Shown one piece after another: positions 8,799 through 17,945 of a DNA stretch of 64,000 nucleotides. Origin of the DNA: VXPQ01 sp965248175 (lineage in GTDB: Bacteria > Bacteroidota > Rhodothermia > Rhodothermales > VXPQ01); the NCBI GenBank assembly GCA_965248175.1, contig OZ252093.1, forward strand, positions 372,001-436,000. The letters are read 5' to 3'. The notes under the pieces are model-generated. The model was not told the DNA's origin and searched no databases. It saw nothing but the letters and a program-made list of their open reading frames with translations. The translations under genes were made by a program, and so were the position numbers. Every line of letters starts with the position of its first letter. The first letter of the stretch is position 1.

Positions 8799-10805
8799 TT
8801 AGTTGCCCTCTTCCTCCCGGCGCCAGTCATTGTTTGAGGTATCCACGTCCGGGAAGATGTTTTCCGGATCGATGACGACGCGCACGATGGGGCTTTCGGT
8901 GGCAAGCGTAAAGGAAGCAGTGGTGGCGCCATTCAGCCAGGCCGTGACGGGAATTCGCCTCCCGATCACTTCGCCGGACGCCAACTCGATACCAAGGAGC
9001 ACCGGCATAGGCGCCAACCCGTTATCGCGCACCGTAATGGTCGTTTCGATCCCGTCCACCTGCACCTCTTCAATGGCTTGATCGAGCGTCCAGGTTTCGT
9101 AATACCATGACCGCCAGAACCAGTCCAGATCGCGCCCGGAAATTCGCTCGAACGTATTGAAAAAGTCCCATGGATAGGGATGCTTGTACGCCCACTCGGC
9201 GATGAACGTCCGGGTAGCTTCGTAAAACACATCGTCGCCCAGCACGCCGCGCAAGGCGGTCAGCATCGTGGCAGGCTTCATGTATGAGGCGATCGTGAAA
9301 GCAATAGGCGTTGCGTGATAGCCGGAATGCCGCATCATAGCCCCCTCGCTGCGCTGCCGAGCCACCGCAGCGTAGATTTGCTGGTCGCGGAGATAATGGT
9401 TGAGACCCGGGTGGTAGTCCATACGGGCATCGTTCTCGTGGAAGGTCGTGAATCCCTCGTCCATCCAGCCGAATTGCCGCTCGTTCGTACCGACGACCAT
9501 CGGAATCCACATGTGGGCCAATTCGTGTGCCGTGACGTTGTACAACGCACTGTCGCCACGCGCGTTGTAATCCCCTATCAGCGTCATCATCGGATATTCC
9601 ATCCCTCCGCCGATGATCCCCGCGCCTTCCACGGCGGTCATGTGCGGCCACGGGTAAGCAAAGCCGGTATTCCGGGAGTGATACCGGATCGCGTGCTGCT
9701 GATACTCCGTAACGTTCGCCCAAAGCGGCGCCTCTTCGCGATAGAATGTGTTGATCCTTGCAAAGTCCTCTTCCCCATCCCCGTCGCGGTCGCCGACGGA
9801 CGTGCGGCCCGCCTCCCAAATGGACTGCTTCGTGGCGCTGAAGGCGGCATCGCGTACGTTTTCAGCCACAAAATGCCACCGCAACAGCCCGTCGTCGGTT
9901 GTTGCCGTACCCACCTCTCCAAAATCGTCCGGTCCGATAACCTGCAGAACCCCATCGCTCTCCCATGCCGCATTGAAGCGATCAAGGATGTGCGGCGCCA
10001 GCACCTCTTCAGGATTTTGCAGTTCGCCGGTCGAGGCTACAACCCACCCTGCGGGAACCTCGACGGTGATGTCGTAATCGGCGAAACCGTGGTAAAATTC
10101 GGATACGCCCGTAAATGCCTCGGTGTGCCAACCTGCCACATCGTCGTACACGGCCATGGTCGGATACCAGTAGGCGAGAAAGAGCAGGTTGTCCTGGTTG
10201 CGCCCCATACGCCCTCCTGCACCGACACTCGGAATATTGAACCGCCATTCGATGTCGATTTCCACCGTTTCTCCCGAAGCAATCGGCTGCGGTAGCGTCA
10301 GAATCATATTTGTGCCGCTGATCTGGTAATGCGGTCCTTCGGGAACGGGACCGGACGGCAATTCCTCTCCCTGCACGGCCACGCGCCGAATGATCATACC
10401 TCCGGTGATCTCCGCCGCTTCCGCGCGGCGTACACCGGGTTGGTGAAAATTCTGCGTGATCTCCATGTAGAGCCGGGAATGCGTAGCGGGCGAATGGTTC
10501 GTGTATATAATCGCGCCACTCCCGTCAAGCAGTCCGGACAGGGGGAAAATGCGGGCGTTCAGCACATAGTCGGTTTCCTGCACCCAGTAATTCAGGCCGG
10601 GTTCTCCAGTGGCGGAACGCGTTCCCTGCTGGACGGCCAACTGGTAGTTGCCGGGAGGCGTAATCTCCCAGGGAATGGGCCGATTCGCCACTTGTTCGAT
10701 ATGTGTCGTTTGCGCTACGCCGGTGAGGTTGGCTGTCGCACAGCCTGCAAGGAGCAGGATGCCGGCCGCCGCAAAAAATGGAGCGAATGAGAAGCGATAG
10801 GGCAT
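8799..10805 (-). CDS. M1-family metallopeptidase, lipoprotein
   Basis: A 668-residue exported aminopeptidase-like protein. The start at 10805 is chosen because it begins MPYRFSFAPFFAAAG and gives a lipobox ending LLAGC; the open frame further upstream has no signal features. The zinc site HELAHMWIP and the downstream glutamate in GWMDEGFTTFHEN are intact, and the GGGMEYP segment corresponds to the GxMEN substrate motif of the family. It likely trims peptides in the periplasm or at the outer face. It follows the S41 peptidase by 56 bases on the same strand, forming an exported-protease pair. Confidence 0.9.
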   Translation of the reverse strand: MPYRFSFAPFFAAAGILLLAGCATANLTGVAQTTHIEQVANRPIPWEITPPGNYQLAVQQGTRSATGEPGLNYWVQETDYVLNARIFPLSGLLDGSGAIIYTNHSPATHSRLYMEITQNFHQPGVRRAEAAEITGGMIIRRVAVQGEELPSGPVPEGPHYQISGTNMILTLPQPIASGETVEIDIEWRFNIPSVGAGGRMGRNQDNLLFLAYWYPTMAVYDDVAGWHTEAFTGVSEFYHGFADYDITVEVPAGWVVASTGELQNPEEVLAPHILDRFNAAWESDGVLQVIGPDDFGEVGTATTDDGLLRWHFVAENVRDAAFSATKQSIWEAGRTSVGDRDGDGEEDFARINTFYREEAPLWANVTEYQQHAIRYHSRNTGFAYPWPHMTAVEGAGIIGGGMEYPMMTLIGDYNARGDSALYNVTAHELAHMWIPMVVGTNERQFGWMDEGFTTFHENDARMDYHPGLNHYLRDQQIYAAVARQRSEGAMMRHSGYHATPIAFTIASYMKPATMLTALRGVLGDDVFYEATRTFIAEWAYKHPYPWDFFNTFERISGRDLDWFWRSWYYETWTLDQAIEEVQVDGIETTITVRDNGLAPMPVLLGIELASGEVIGRRIPVTAWLNGATTASFTLATESPIVRVVIDPENIFPDVDTSNNDWRREEEGN

Positions 10806-10861
10806 GGAAAGTGCTCCTGCGACGGGGTGTATGAAATGAGGGTACGCAGGGATGGACGACG

Positions 10862-12583
10862 CTATTGGCGGTTTGCAGGGCGATCGGTTTCCTGCCGGGG
10901 CGATTCCTGCCAGACCGCAAGACCTTCGGCAAGGCCCCATAGGCCCAGTGCAGCGTTCAGTTCCGGATCGATTTCTTTATAGATGCCGTACCAGGCCTTG
11001 TGACCGAATATCTCCTGGGCGATACGTCCGCGCAGATACACTTCCAGCGTCTCCCGATATGTATGCAATGCGTCCGCTGTAACCACCTGCACACTGTCTG
11101 CTTCTGCTGAAGCCTCTTCCAGCGGATCATCAGCATCGGAATCTGTGGAATACTCCACAAAAGACGCCCAGAGATCGTCGGATATATTGAACGTGGAAGC
11201 AAATTCCTCTTCCCGGTCACGCCACCTTTCGCGCAGGCGCCGTTCGTTTTCCCGGAACCACTTCCGGGCAAAGTTCCTTTCGAAACCATATCCCAGCACA
11301 GCGCGCAGGGCCGGCGTAGTATCCGGTTTCACAATGTAATCGGGAAGGATGCCGCCCCCGCCGAACACATCGCGTCCACGGGCGGTTTTGAAGCGCAGCG
11401 AATCAGGGATGCTATCCGAGTACTCCCCGGGACGATACGTAGCATCCTCCAGCGAAGCGAACTTCTCTTCGTAATAATTTTCCTGGTCGCCGTCCTTGTA
11501 CGGGGTCTGGATGAGTCGTCCCGAAGGCGTGTAGTAGCGCGCGACCGTCATTTGGAGGATACTCTGGTCCGGCAGGGCAAACTGGTGCTGAACGAGTCCC
11601 TTGCCGAACGTGCGTTGCCCCACGATGAGTGCGCGATCATGATCCTGCAGGGCGCCGGCTACAATTTCGCTGGCCGAGGCCGAATAGGCGTTCACCAGCA
11701 CGATAACCGGTTCTTTTTCGAGAATGCCGGTGCGCCGCGTCCGGTAGGTACTGGTCGTTTCCGGCCGCCGACCCCGGGTATAGACCACGGTTTTCCGCCC
11801 GGGTACAATCTCGTCGACAATTTCTATCGCCTCACTCATGTACCCGCCGGTATTGGATCGGAGGTCCAGCACCAGCCGCTCCATGCCCTGATCTTTCAAC
11901 CCACGTACGTGCTCTACAAACTCGTTGTAGGTCTCCTGGGAGAAACGCGACAGGCGAATGTATCCCGTCGCGGTATCCACCATGTACGAGGCATCCACCG
12001 TGTAAAGCGGAATCGCGTCGCGTGTGAGCGTGAATTCGAGCGGCGCACGCATTCCATGCCTGTGGATAGTCACCTCCACCTGCGTTCCGATTTCTCCCTT
12101 CAACCTCGAGGTGACCTCGTCCTGCGACAAGCCCACCGCCGAGGAATCGTCAATGCCGATAATGCGATCTCCGGCCATCAAACCGGCCCTTTCGCTGGGG
12201 CCGTCCCCGATGACCGACATCACACGCACCGTGTCGTCACTCAAATCCTCGTCGTTACGGGCAATTTCAAACCAGATACCGATGCCGCCGAACGACCCCT
12301 GGAACCGCTCCTTCATATCCTGCGCATCCTCGGCGGAAACATAGACCGAATGCGGATCAAGCTCGTCCAGCATACTCTTGATCGCCTTTTCCGCCAGCGA
12401 TGCAGCGTCGACAAGTTCGACATACTGCTTGTTGATGAGCAGAAACGCATCCTCGAGTTTGCGAAGTTGCGCCACGGTATCCTCCCCGATACGCACGGAC
12501 CTGATCGTTAGTCCGAGCAAAACGCCTGCCAGAAGAAGGGCGGTGACGGGAAAAATCCGAGATCGTTTTCGGGAGACGGGCAT
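10862..12583 (-). CDS. S41-family carboxyl-terminal processing peptidase
   Basis: A 573-residue protease starting at MPVSRKRSRIFP; this start places the hydrophobic anchor at about residues 11-28. A PDZ domain (about 95-185) is followed by the S41 core with DLRSNTGGYMSEA, NAYSASASEIVAGAL near residue 300 and the catalytic lysine in GQRTFGKGLVQ near residue 328. It is membrane anchored with a periplasmic catalytic part. A long C-terminal extension (about 400-573) is helical and acidic. The open frame upstream of 12583 lacks features and is probably not translated. Confidence 0.9.
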   Translation of the reverse strand: MPVSRKRSRIFPVTALLLAGVLLGLTIRSVRIGEDTVAQLRKLEDAFLLINKQYVELVDAASLAEKAIKSMLDELDPHSVYVSAEDAQDMKERFQGSFGGIGIWFEIARNDEDLSDDTVRVMSVIGDGPSERAGLMAGDRIIGIDDSSAVGLSQDEVTSRLKGEIGTQVEVTIHRHGMRAPLEFTLTRDAIPLYTVDASYMVDTATGYIRLSRFSQETYNEFVEHVRGLKDQGMERLVLDLRSNTGGYMSEAIEIVDEIVPGRKTVVYTRGRRPETTSTYRTRRTGILEKEPVIVLVNAYSASASEIVAGALQDHDRALIVGQRTFGKGLVQHQFALPDQSILQMTVARYYTPSGRLIQTPYKDGDQENYYEEKFASLEDATYRPGEYSDSIPDSLRFKTARGRDVFGGGGILPDYIVKPDTTPALRAVLGYGFERNFARKWFRENERRLRERWRDREEEFASTFNISDDLWASFVEYSTDSDADDPLEEASAEADSVQVVTADALHTYRETLEVYLRGRIAQEIFGHKAWYGIYKEIDPELNAALGLWGLAEGLAVWQESPRQETDRPANRQ

Positions 12584-12981
12584 AACGCTCAAGAGTGCGG
12601 CGGCAAGGTGTTTCGACCCGGATGCATTCCTGTACGAGGCCATTCTCGTAAAGTGCCCATCCCGGCGGGAATTTATACGGGAAGTTCCGTTAATGAGACC
12701 CTTCCGCATGAAGGGATCCAATCTATACATTTTCCCCTCTTTACCGAAACTACGCCCAAATCCATGGCGCCGATCATGCCATTCCGACGTTTCCGTTCGC
12801 GATGACGAATACGGCGTGTTTCGGGAAAAGGCGCAAACCGGATCCGAAATGCTTGTGTGATGTCCCGGACACACGCAAAATCGCCGCAACTCCGGCGGCC
12901 CCTTGTCGTACCTTAATGGTCGCAGGAACGCTCCGGCGACTCCCGCAACCTTTTCCTCACGGATCATTAATTCGCAGTGCG

Positions 12982-13584
12982 ATGCGCAGCAACAGAACGA
13001 TTGCCCTCCTTCTTGTTCTTCTTATTGTGCTTTTCGGCGGGTGCATGGGATGCAACGCATACAATGGAATGGTCGAGGGCGAAGAACTGGTCGAGCAGTC
13101 CTGGGCGAATGTCGAAACGCAATACCAGCGCCGCGTGGACCTGATTCCCAATCTGGTCAGCACCGTACGCGGCGCCGCCAACTTCGAGCAGGAAACACTC
13201 CAGGCGGTGACGCAGGCGCGGGCCGAGGCGACATCGATCCGACTGACCGTGGACGATCTGGAAGACCCCGCCCGCTTGCGCGAGTTTGAAGCGGCGCAAA
13301 GCCGACTGGGCGGCGCACTGGGCCGACTGCTCGCCGTTTCCGAGAATTATCCGCAACTCCGCGCCACGGAGGCTTTCCGGGATTTGCAGGCGCAACTCGA
13401 AGGCACGGAGAACCGGATTACCGTAGCCCGGCGCGATTACAATGAATCGGTACGCCGCTACAATACGCAGATACGCCGCTTTCCCGGCGCTATCTTTGCT
13501 TCCATGTTCGGCTTTGAGCGGCGCACTCCCTTCGAGGCGGAAGCGGGAGCCGAAGAGGCGCCCACGGTCGACTTTTCCTCTTGA
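12982..13584 (+). CDS. LemA family protein
   Basis: A 200-residue membrane-anchored helical protein. The start at 12982 gives a signal-anchor (MRSNRTIALLLVLLIVLFGG), then the LemA core EQSWANVETQYQRRVDLIPNLV and RRDYNESVRRYNTQIRRFPG. The last part is the conserved FG..R.PFEA segment. The function is unknown. LemA genes commonly precede TPM-domain genes, exactly as seen here, which supports both calls. The start is also favoured because earlier in-frame codons have no signal peptide. Confidence 0.9.
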   Translation: MRSNRTIALLLVLLIVLFGGCMGCNAYNGMVEGEELVEQSWANVETQYQRRVDLIPNLVSTVRGAANFEQETLQAVTQARAEATSIRLTVDDLEDPARLREFEAAQSRLGGALGRLLAVSENYPQLRATEAFRDLQAQLEGTENRITVARRDYNESVRRYNTQIRRFPGAIFASMFGFERRTPFEAEAGAEEAPTVDFSS

Positions 13585-13590
13585 TATCGG

Positions 13591-14484
13591 ATGCACAAGC
13601 AGTGCGACACAACGTGCGTGCGGCAGAGCGTCCAGGCACGCCTCCTTGCTCAGCGCCTGACGGAATTGCTTCCGGGCAAACTGTTTCTGGCGGGGTTGTT
13701 TCTGGTGGGGTTGTTTCTGGTGGGGTTGTTCCCCGTCGGCGTAGTGCACGCCCAGCGGACCGTGAACGTGATTCCTTCCACGGGTCGACTGGTGACGGAT
13801 CGGGCTGATCTGCTTACCCCTTTCGAGGAGCGGGCGCTGACCGCAAAGCTGACAGCGTATGCGGATACCACCTCCACACAGATCGTTGTCGTTACGATTC
13901 CGTCGCTCGAAGGCGTCCCCGCCGCAGAATATGCGCTGGCGCTGGGCCGCAACTGGGGCGTAGGGCAGGCGGGGCAAGATAACGGCGTGGTGATCCTCGT
14001 GGCGCGCGACGATCGGGAGGTGCGTATCGAAACGGGCTACGGACTGGAGGGCGCCATTCCCGATGCGGTGGCCGCCCGCATCCACCGCAATGTTATGGTG
14101 CCGTACTTCCGCGAGGGACGGTTCTATGAAGGAATTTCCGGCGCCGCGGACCTGCTGATCGCTGCGGCGGCAGGCGAATTTACAGCGGAGGAAGCCATGC
14201 CGAGGCGCTCCGGGAAACCCCCGATCAATCCATCCGCGCTGATGGGGTTGTTTATCATTGTGTGGTTTGTTATTAGGTCCATCCGCCGGCGGGGGGGCGG
14301 AAACGACGGAGGTAAACGCTATCGGCGCCATGCGTACGGCTTCCCCTTCATTGTCTGGGGAGGTGGATTCGGCGGGAGCGGCGGCGGATTAGGAGGCGGT
14401 CTGGGCGGAGGAGGCTTGGGAGGCGGGTTCGGCGGGTTTGGCGGCGGTGGATTCGGGGGTGGCGGCGCAGGAGGCGGATGGTAA
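13591..14484 (+). CDS. TPM-domain (YgcG-like) membrane protein with repeat-built signal segment
   Basis: A 297-residue exported protein. A TPM domain runs from about 60 to 190 (STGRLVTDRADLL, STQIVVVTIPSL, NGVVILVARDDREVRIETGYGLEG). One transmembrane helix follows near residue 215, then a basic stretch and a Gly-rich tail (about 250-297). The N-terminal hydrophobic core is made of four near-identical five-residue units (LFLAG/LFLVG/LFLVG/LFPVG) ending in a VHAQ cleavage-like site. It is paired with lemA, six bases downstream. The exact start is uncertain. Confidence 0.85.
   Translation: MHKQCDTTCVRQSVQARLLAQRLTELLPGKLFLAGLFLVGLFLVGLFPVGVVHAQRTVNVIPSTGRLVTDRADLLTPFEERALTAKLTAYADTTSTQIVVVTIPSLEGVPAAEYALALGRNWGVGQAGQDNGVVILVARDDREVRIETGYGLEGAIPDAVAARIHRNVMVPYFREGRFYEGISGAADLLIAAAAGEFTAEEAMPRRSGKPPINPSALMGLFIIVWFVIRSIRRRGGGNDGGKRYRRHAYGFPFIVWGGGFGGSGGGLGGGLGGGGLGGGFGGFGGGGFGGGGAGGGW
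13681..13740 (+). repeat. 15-bp tandem repeat, four units, inside the TPM signal segment
   Basis: Four consecutive 15-base units based on TTGTTTCTGGTGGGG occur in frame. The two central units are identical, and the outer two carry several changes. Each unit encodes five residues of the hydrophobic core, so unit gain or loss keeps the reading frame. Confidence 0.9.
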
Positions 14485-14546
14485 GCCTGTCCGGCAATGC
14501 TCAAGGCATGGTCGGCCCGAACCTGCCCGGCAAGATTTCTCCAGTC

Positions 14547-14882
14547 ATGATGCAGGACGACCGGTTACAGGCACTGCAAGCGTTCCACGAAGAAGATCCT
14601 GACGATGCATTTGTCCGGTTCGCTCTTGCACAGGAATATCTAAAATGCGGAGACATCGAGGAGGCGCTTCGTTTTTTCGAGGGCCTCGTTTCCGATGATC
14701 CCGAGTATGTGGGGACCTGGTATCATCTCGGGAAATTGTACCAGGAACTGGGCCGGCGGGAAGACGCCATACGAACATATAAACAAGGTATCGCTGTCGC
14801 GGGGCGGCAGCGCGACACCCATGCACAGGCCGAACTCCGGGATGCCCTGATGCAGATAGAAGGCGTGGGGTTCGACGACTGA
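14547..14882 (+). CDS. Small tetratricopeptide repeat protein
   Basis: A 111-residue soluble protein starting MMQDDRLQALQAFHEEDPDD. It shows two TPR-like helix pairs: FVRFALAQEYLKCGDIEEALRFFEGL and GTWYHLGKLYQELGRREDAIRTYKQG. An upstream in-frame ATG at 14478 overlaps the end of the TPM gene, but the residues it adds look noncoding. TPR proteins act as protein-protein scaffolds; the partner here is unknown. Confidence 0.75.
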   Translation: MMQDDRLQALQAFHEEDPDDAFVRFALAQEYLKCGDIEEALRFFEGLVSDDPEYVGTWYHLGKLYQELGRREDAIRTYKQGIAVAGRQRDTHAQAELRDALMQIEGVGFDD

Positions 14883-15019
14883 AACTGCTGGCAACAGAAT
14901 ACTCTACCGTTTATTGGGACGGTGTATCCGGTCTACTTACTGCCAAAGAATGTGCGTCCTTGTAGCCAGCACACATTTATGCCGAAGCATCTTGTCTATC
15001 TGTCGGAGTACGGAAAATC

Positions 15020-15766
15020 ATGACCGGTGAAACCATACATCGACCCGGCGTCTGGAACAAGTATCACAACGCCTCCCGCTCGGCCACCTACGGGTTTCTG
15101 GCCGCGCTTCCCCTCCTGGTCCTGTACGAATTGCTGATCGTTTTTGCGAACCGCAGCGCCGTGGCGCAGGTGCGCGTTTCGTCCGAGATGTGGCTCAAGC
15201 AGTTACTGCTCGTAGTAGGGGACTACGGCCTGACGGCCTTCGGCATTGCCGTACTACTCGCCGGCATTGCCGTATTCTGGTACGACCGCAAGAAAAAAGT
15301 CCCCTTTCGCCCCCGGTATTTCCTGTGGATGTTCCTCGAAAGCACGGTGTACGCGGTGGTTATCGCGGTGATCGTTTCCGGACTGGTATATACCGTCTTG
15401 CCGGCCCTGGCACAGGCCGGACCGGCAGGGGGAGTCACCATGAAACTGGCGCTTTCGGTCGGAGCGGGCCTGTACGAGGAACTGCTGTTTCGCGTGCTGC
15501 TTGTGGGCACCCTGTTTTGGGTGCTGCGCCGGTTAATGGGGGACCGGATACTGGCCTATACCATAGCTGCGGTCGCCGGGGCCTTTCTTTTCAGCCTGGT
15601 GCACTACATCGGGCCGCTGGGCGATGCGTTCCGCCTGAACTCGTTCCTTTTCCGGATGCTTTTCGGTCTGGCGCTGAACGTCCTGTACCTTACGCGGGGA
15701 TTCGGCATAGCCGCCTGGACCCACGCCCTCTACGATGTGATGGTCATGGTGGTGCTGGACGGGTAA
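15020..15766 (+). CDS. CPBP-family intramembrane metalloprotease
   Basis: A 248-residue multi-span membrane protein with about six hydrophobic helices. The Abi/CPBP active-site motif YEELLFR lies near residue 155, with later histidines in FSLVHYIGP near residue 192 and WTHALYD near residue 236. The family is related to Rce1 prenyl-protein proteases. In bacteria it often processes small peptides or serves immunity; the substrate here is unknown. A possible ribosome site GGAGT lies upstream of the ATG. Confidence 0.88.
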   Translation: MTGETIHRPGVWNKYHNASRSATYGFLAALPLLVLYELLIVFANRSAVAQVRVSSEMWLKQLLLVVGDYGLTAFGIAVLLAGIAVFWYDRKKKVPFRPRYFLWMFLESTVYAVVIAVIVSGLVYTVLPALAQAGPAGGVTMKLALSVGAGLYEELLFRVLLVGTLFWVLRRLMGDRILAYTIAAVAGAFLFSLVHYIGPLGDAFRLNSFLFRMLFGLALNVLYLTRGFGIAAWTHALYDVMVMVVLDG

Positions 15767-15927
15767 ATATCCCCGTGTGCAGGAAGACGATTACTGTCGA
15801 GCGGCGGCATGTCATAGGGTCATATTCTTCGCGTTTCCGTGTCTAAAGCGCCAACCTCTTTATGCACAGTATATAGCATATTCCCGGATCCGGAGCGGCC
15901 CGGTCGTGTTTCAGGAAGTCATCGCGG

Positions 15928-16275
15928 ATGTTCGATATCCGGCATTACACCACCGAAGACGGCCGATATCCGGTGCAGAGCTGGCTGGACAGACTGCGAG
16001 ACCAGGAAGCAAAACATCGAATTTCATCAAGGATCAGGCGCCTTCAAAGAGGTATCCCTGGCGACTCCAGAGCGGTAGGAGGCGCAATACGGGAACTGCG
16101 GATTCATTATGGCCCCGGATACCGGGTATATTTCGCTATGATGGATAAAACAGTAATCCTTCTTTTGTGCGGCGGCGACAAGAAAACACAGCGTACCGAC
16201 ATCGCCACAGCACAGAAACGACTCAAGAATTGGAAATCGAGACACCGGCCAAACCATAACATCTCGGAATCATGA
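15928..16275 (+). CDS. RelE/HigB-like addiction-module toxin
   Basis: A 115-residue protein with the features of the putative addiction-module killer group: PVQSWLDRLRDQEAKHRISSRI, then GAIRELRIHYGPGYRVYFA and a C-terminal LLLCGGDKKTQRTDIATAQKRL. These toxins usually cleave mRNA at the ribosome. Its TGA stop overlaps the ATG of the next gene (ATGA), a normal toxin-first arrangement for this group. Confidence 0.85.
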   Translation: MFDIRHYTTEDGRYPVQSWLDRLRDQEAKHRISSRIRRLQRGIPGDSRAVGGAIRELRIHYGPGYRVYFAMMDKTVILLLCGGDKKTQRTDIATAQKRLKNWKSRHRPNHNISES

Positions 16276-16628
16276 ACAGCATGGGCGTAGACCACTTCGA
16301 ATGGCTTCGGGGGGAATTGCGGAAAGACCCGATGTTCGCGGTCGGATATCTGAAGGCGGCGACAGAGGAAGAACCGGTTATTCTGCTGGATGTACTTGAC
16401 GATGTCGCCGATGCATATCGGGAACAGCACCCGGATATAGCCAGAAAGGCAACCCATCTGCGGGAGCGCCTGAACGATATGCGTTGGCCGACGCTTGCCG
16501 TAGGTTATCCGCTGCCGGAAACAGCAAGGAACCGCCGCATTTCCAAAGAGCCCGCTCCCGCGAGCGGGCGCCGTGCTCGCCGCCGCATGGATCAAGCCCG
16601 GACAACAGCAACGGAAACCGGAGGGTAA
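16272..16628 (+). CDS. Antitoxin-like protein lacking a clear HTH
   Basis: A 118-residue protein located where the antitoxin of this toxin group is expected. The N-terminal half (FEWLRGELRKDPMFAVGYLKAATEEEPVILLDVLDDVADAYRE) resembles the first part of addiction-module antidote proteins. The helix-turn-helix that normally follows cannot be recognised; instead the C-terminus is basic, Arg/Ala-rich and low in complexity, and is crossed by a strong DNA hairpin. A second possible start is the ATG at 16281. It may be a degenerate or divergent antitoxin. Confidence 0.55.
   Translation: MNSMGVDHFEWLRGELRKDPMFAVGYLKAATEEEPVILLDVLDDVADAYREQHPDIARKATHLRERLNDMRWPTLAVGYPLPETARNRRISKEPAPASGRRARRRMDQARTTATETGG
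16550..16569. repeat. Perfect 8-bp stem, 4-base loop hairpin
   Basis: GCCCGCTC pairs perfectly with GAGCGGGC across a CCGC loop. It lies inside the C-terminal coding part of the antitoxin-like gene. No T-run follows, so it is not an obvious intrinsic terminator. Confidence 0.8.
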
Positions 16629-16631
16629 GGC

Positions 16632-17918
16632 ATGGTCATTCGTTATCCGATCACGCGCGAGGTCCGGAACGCATTGCAGCGTTTCCCGCACATTGCGGAA
16701 CGGATCGGGAGCAAACTCCCCACATCCGGTCGGAGCGAACTGGAAATGGCCCGCCTGCTTGGCAACACGCATTACGAACGTATCGAAGCGATCCTGGCCT
16801 TCATAGACGACAAACTTCCCGCGTCCGGGAGTATCGGCAAGCACGTTCTTGAGCAGACCGATTCATTGCAATTCCATCGAGCGTTGTCGGAATTCGATTT
16901 GCTTGCACATCTTCAGAATGCCGCAGGAACGGCAAACGCACAAGCAGTTTCCGACCGATCCAGAACAAAACGCTACGACATCGACCTGACCGCTGGTTCG
17001 TCTCAAGTACGCGTCGAGGTCTATTGTCCTGCGGATTTTTTCGGCTACCAGCTGGTCGGGCGGTATCTCCCCATGATGTTCAAGTACCTCGAGGTCGATG
17101 CAGGCTTCGAGGTAGCGCTTCGGCTCGAACACAAAAACGAAAACTACGGTTCATGGAACCCCTTCTTCGCCTACGATATAGGCCGCGAAAGGGATGTCCA
17201 CCTGTGGCTCGACAGTTTGAATGCGGAAGCAAAGCAATGGATAATGGAGGCGAAAGCGGGAGATTATTTTCAATTTCAGGGGCCCATCGAATCGCTTCTA
17301 TTGTCCGTAACGCTTGAACACAGGGACGAAAATCCGGACTATCGCCTGGTCAGCTTTCTTCCCCCCGGACAATCGTCCGACACTCGATTGTTTTTCGAGA
17401 TGGATACGCCGGAAGGCACGGCCCGGAGCCAGTGGGGGCGCAAATTGCTGGACAAGCTGCAAAAGCGCCAATGCGGCAACCCTTCGCCCGATTGCCTTCG
17501 CCTGCTTGTCGTCGACTTTTCGCTGGCCGATACGGGGTGGCCGGATTTCATCTGCTGGTCCGATACGGCGAAGCAGCTTGCCGAAACGTTCGACTTGCTT
17601 GTCGAGGAGGCCGGACCTCCGCTTCCCTATGACGCCGTGCTGCCTGCGCAACTCAGCCGGGAATGCGGGTTCGGCAGAATCATTCCGCTCGACAAACAGC
17701 GCACGGAGGAAATCGAAAAGGCGATACAGGCAGCGTCGCTCGATCATCCCTGCATACCTCACCCTGCGGGAGACCAGAAAAAAAAGATGGAAGAAATGCG
17801 GCGTTACGCGGCGTCACGCCAGCATCCTGCCCCCTCCGATCAGCACATCAAGGACGATCCCGGCTTCCAGGAATTACTCGACAACATTTCCGCCTTGCAG
17901 CATGGACATTCTCAATAG
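16632..17918 (+). CDS. Unknown 428-residue protein, third gene of the toxin-antitoxin unit
   Basis: No family is recognised. The gene begins three bases after the antitoxin-like stop codon, so it is probably translated from the same message. The protein is soluble, without a signal peptide or membrane segments. The segment KRYDIDLTAGSSQVRVEVYCPADFFGYQLV near residues 115-145 has a D-(x)n-ExY beta-strand pattern that could be a nuclease-like fold, but a full PD-(D/E)xK motif is not clear. Other aromatic, charged segments (WNPFFAYDIGRERDVHLWLD and LLVVDFSLADTGWPDFICWSD) look like folded enzyme core. The C-terminus is charged and helical. Confidence 0.6.
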   Translation: MVIRYPITREVRNALQRFPHIAERIGSKLPTSGRSELEMARLLGNTHYERIEAILAFIDDKLPASGSIGKHVLEQTDSLQFHRALSEFDLLAHLQNAAGTANAQAVSDRSRTKRYDIDLTAGSSQVRVEVYCPADFFGYQLVGRYLPMMFKYLEVDAGFEVALRLEHKNENYGSWNPFFAYDIGRERDVHLWLDSLNAEAKQWIMEAKAGDYFQFQGPIESLLLSVTLEHRDENPDYRLVSFLPPGQSSDTRLFFEMDTPEGTARSQWGRKLLDKLQKRQCGNPSPDCLRLLVVDFSLADTGWPDFICWSDTAKQLAETFDLLVEEAGPPLPYDAVLPAQLSRECGFGRIIPLDKQRTEEIEKAIQAASLDHPCIPHPAGDQKKKMEEMRRYAASRQHPAPSDQHIKDDPGFQELLDNISALQHGHSQ

Positions 17919-17945
17919 CCCAGCAAGGCAAAAAACCTCCCTCTC

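Noticed and set aside
12967..14331. A 454-residue minus-strand frame opposite lemA and the TPM gene
   Set aside because: Its repeats (NNPTR units) are only the reverse reading of the 15-bp signal-peptide repeat.
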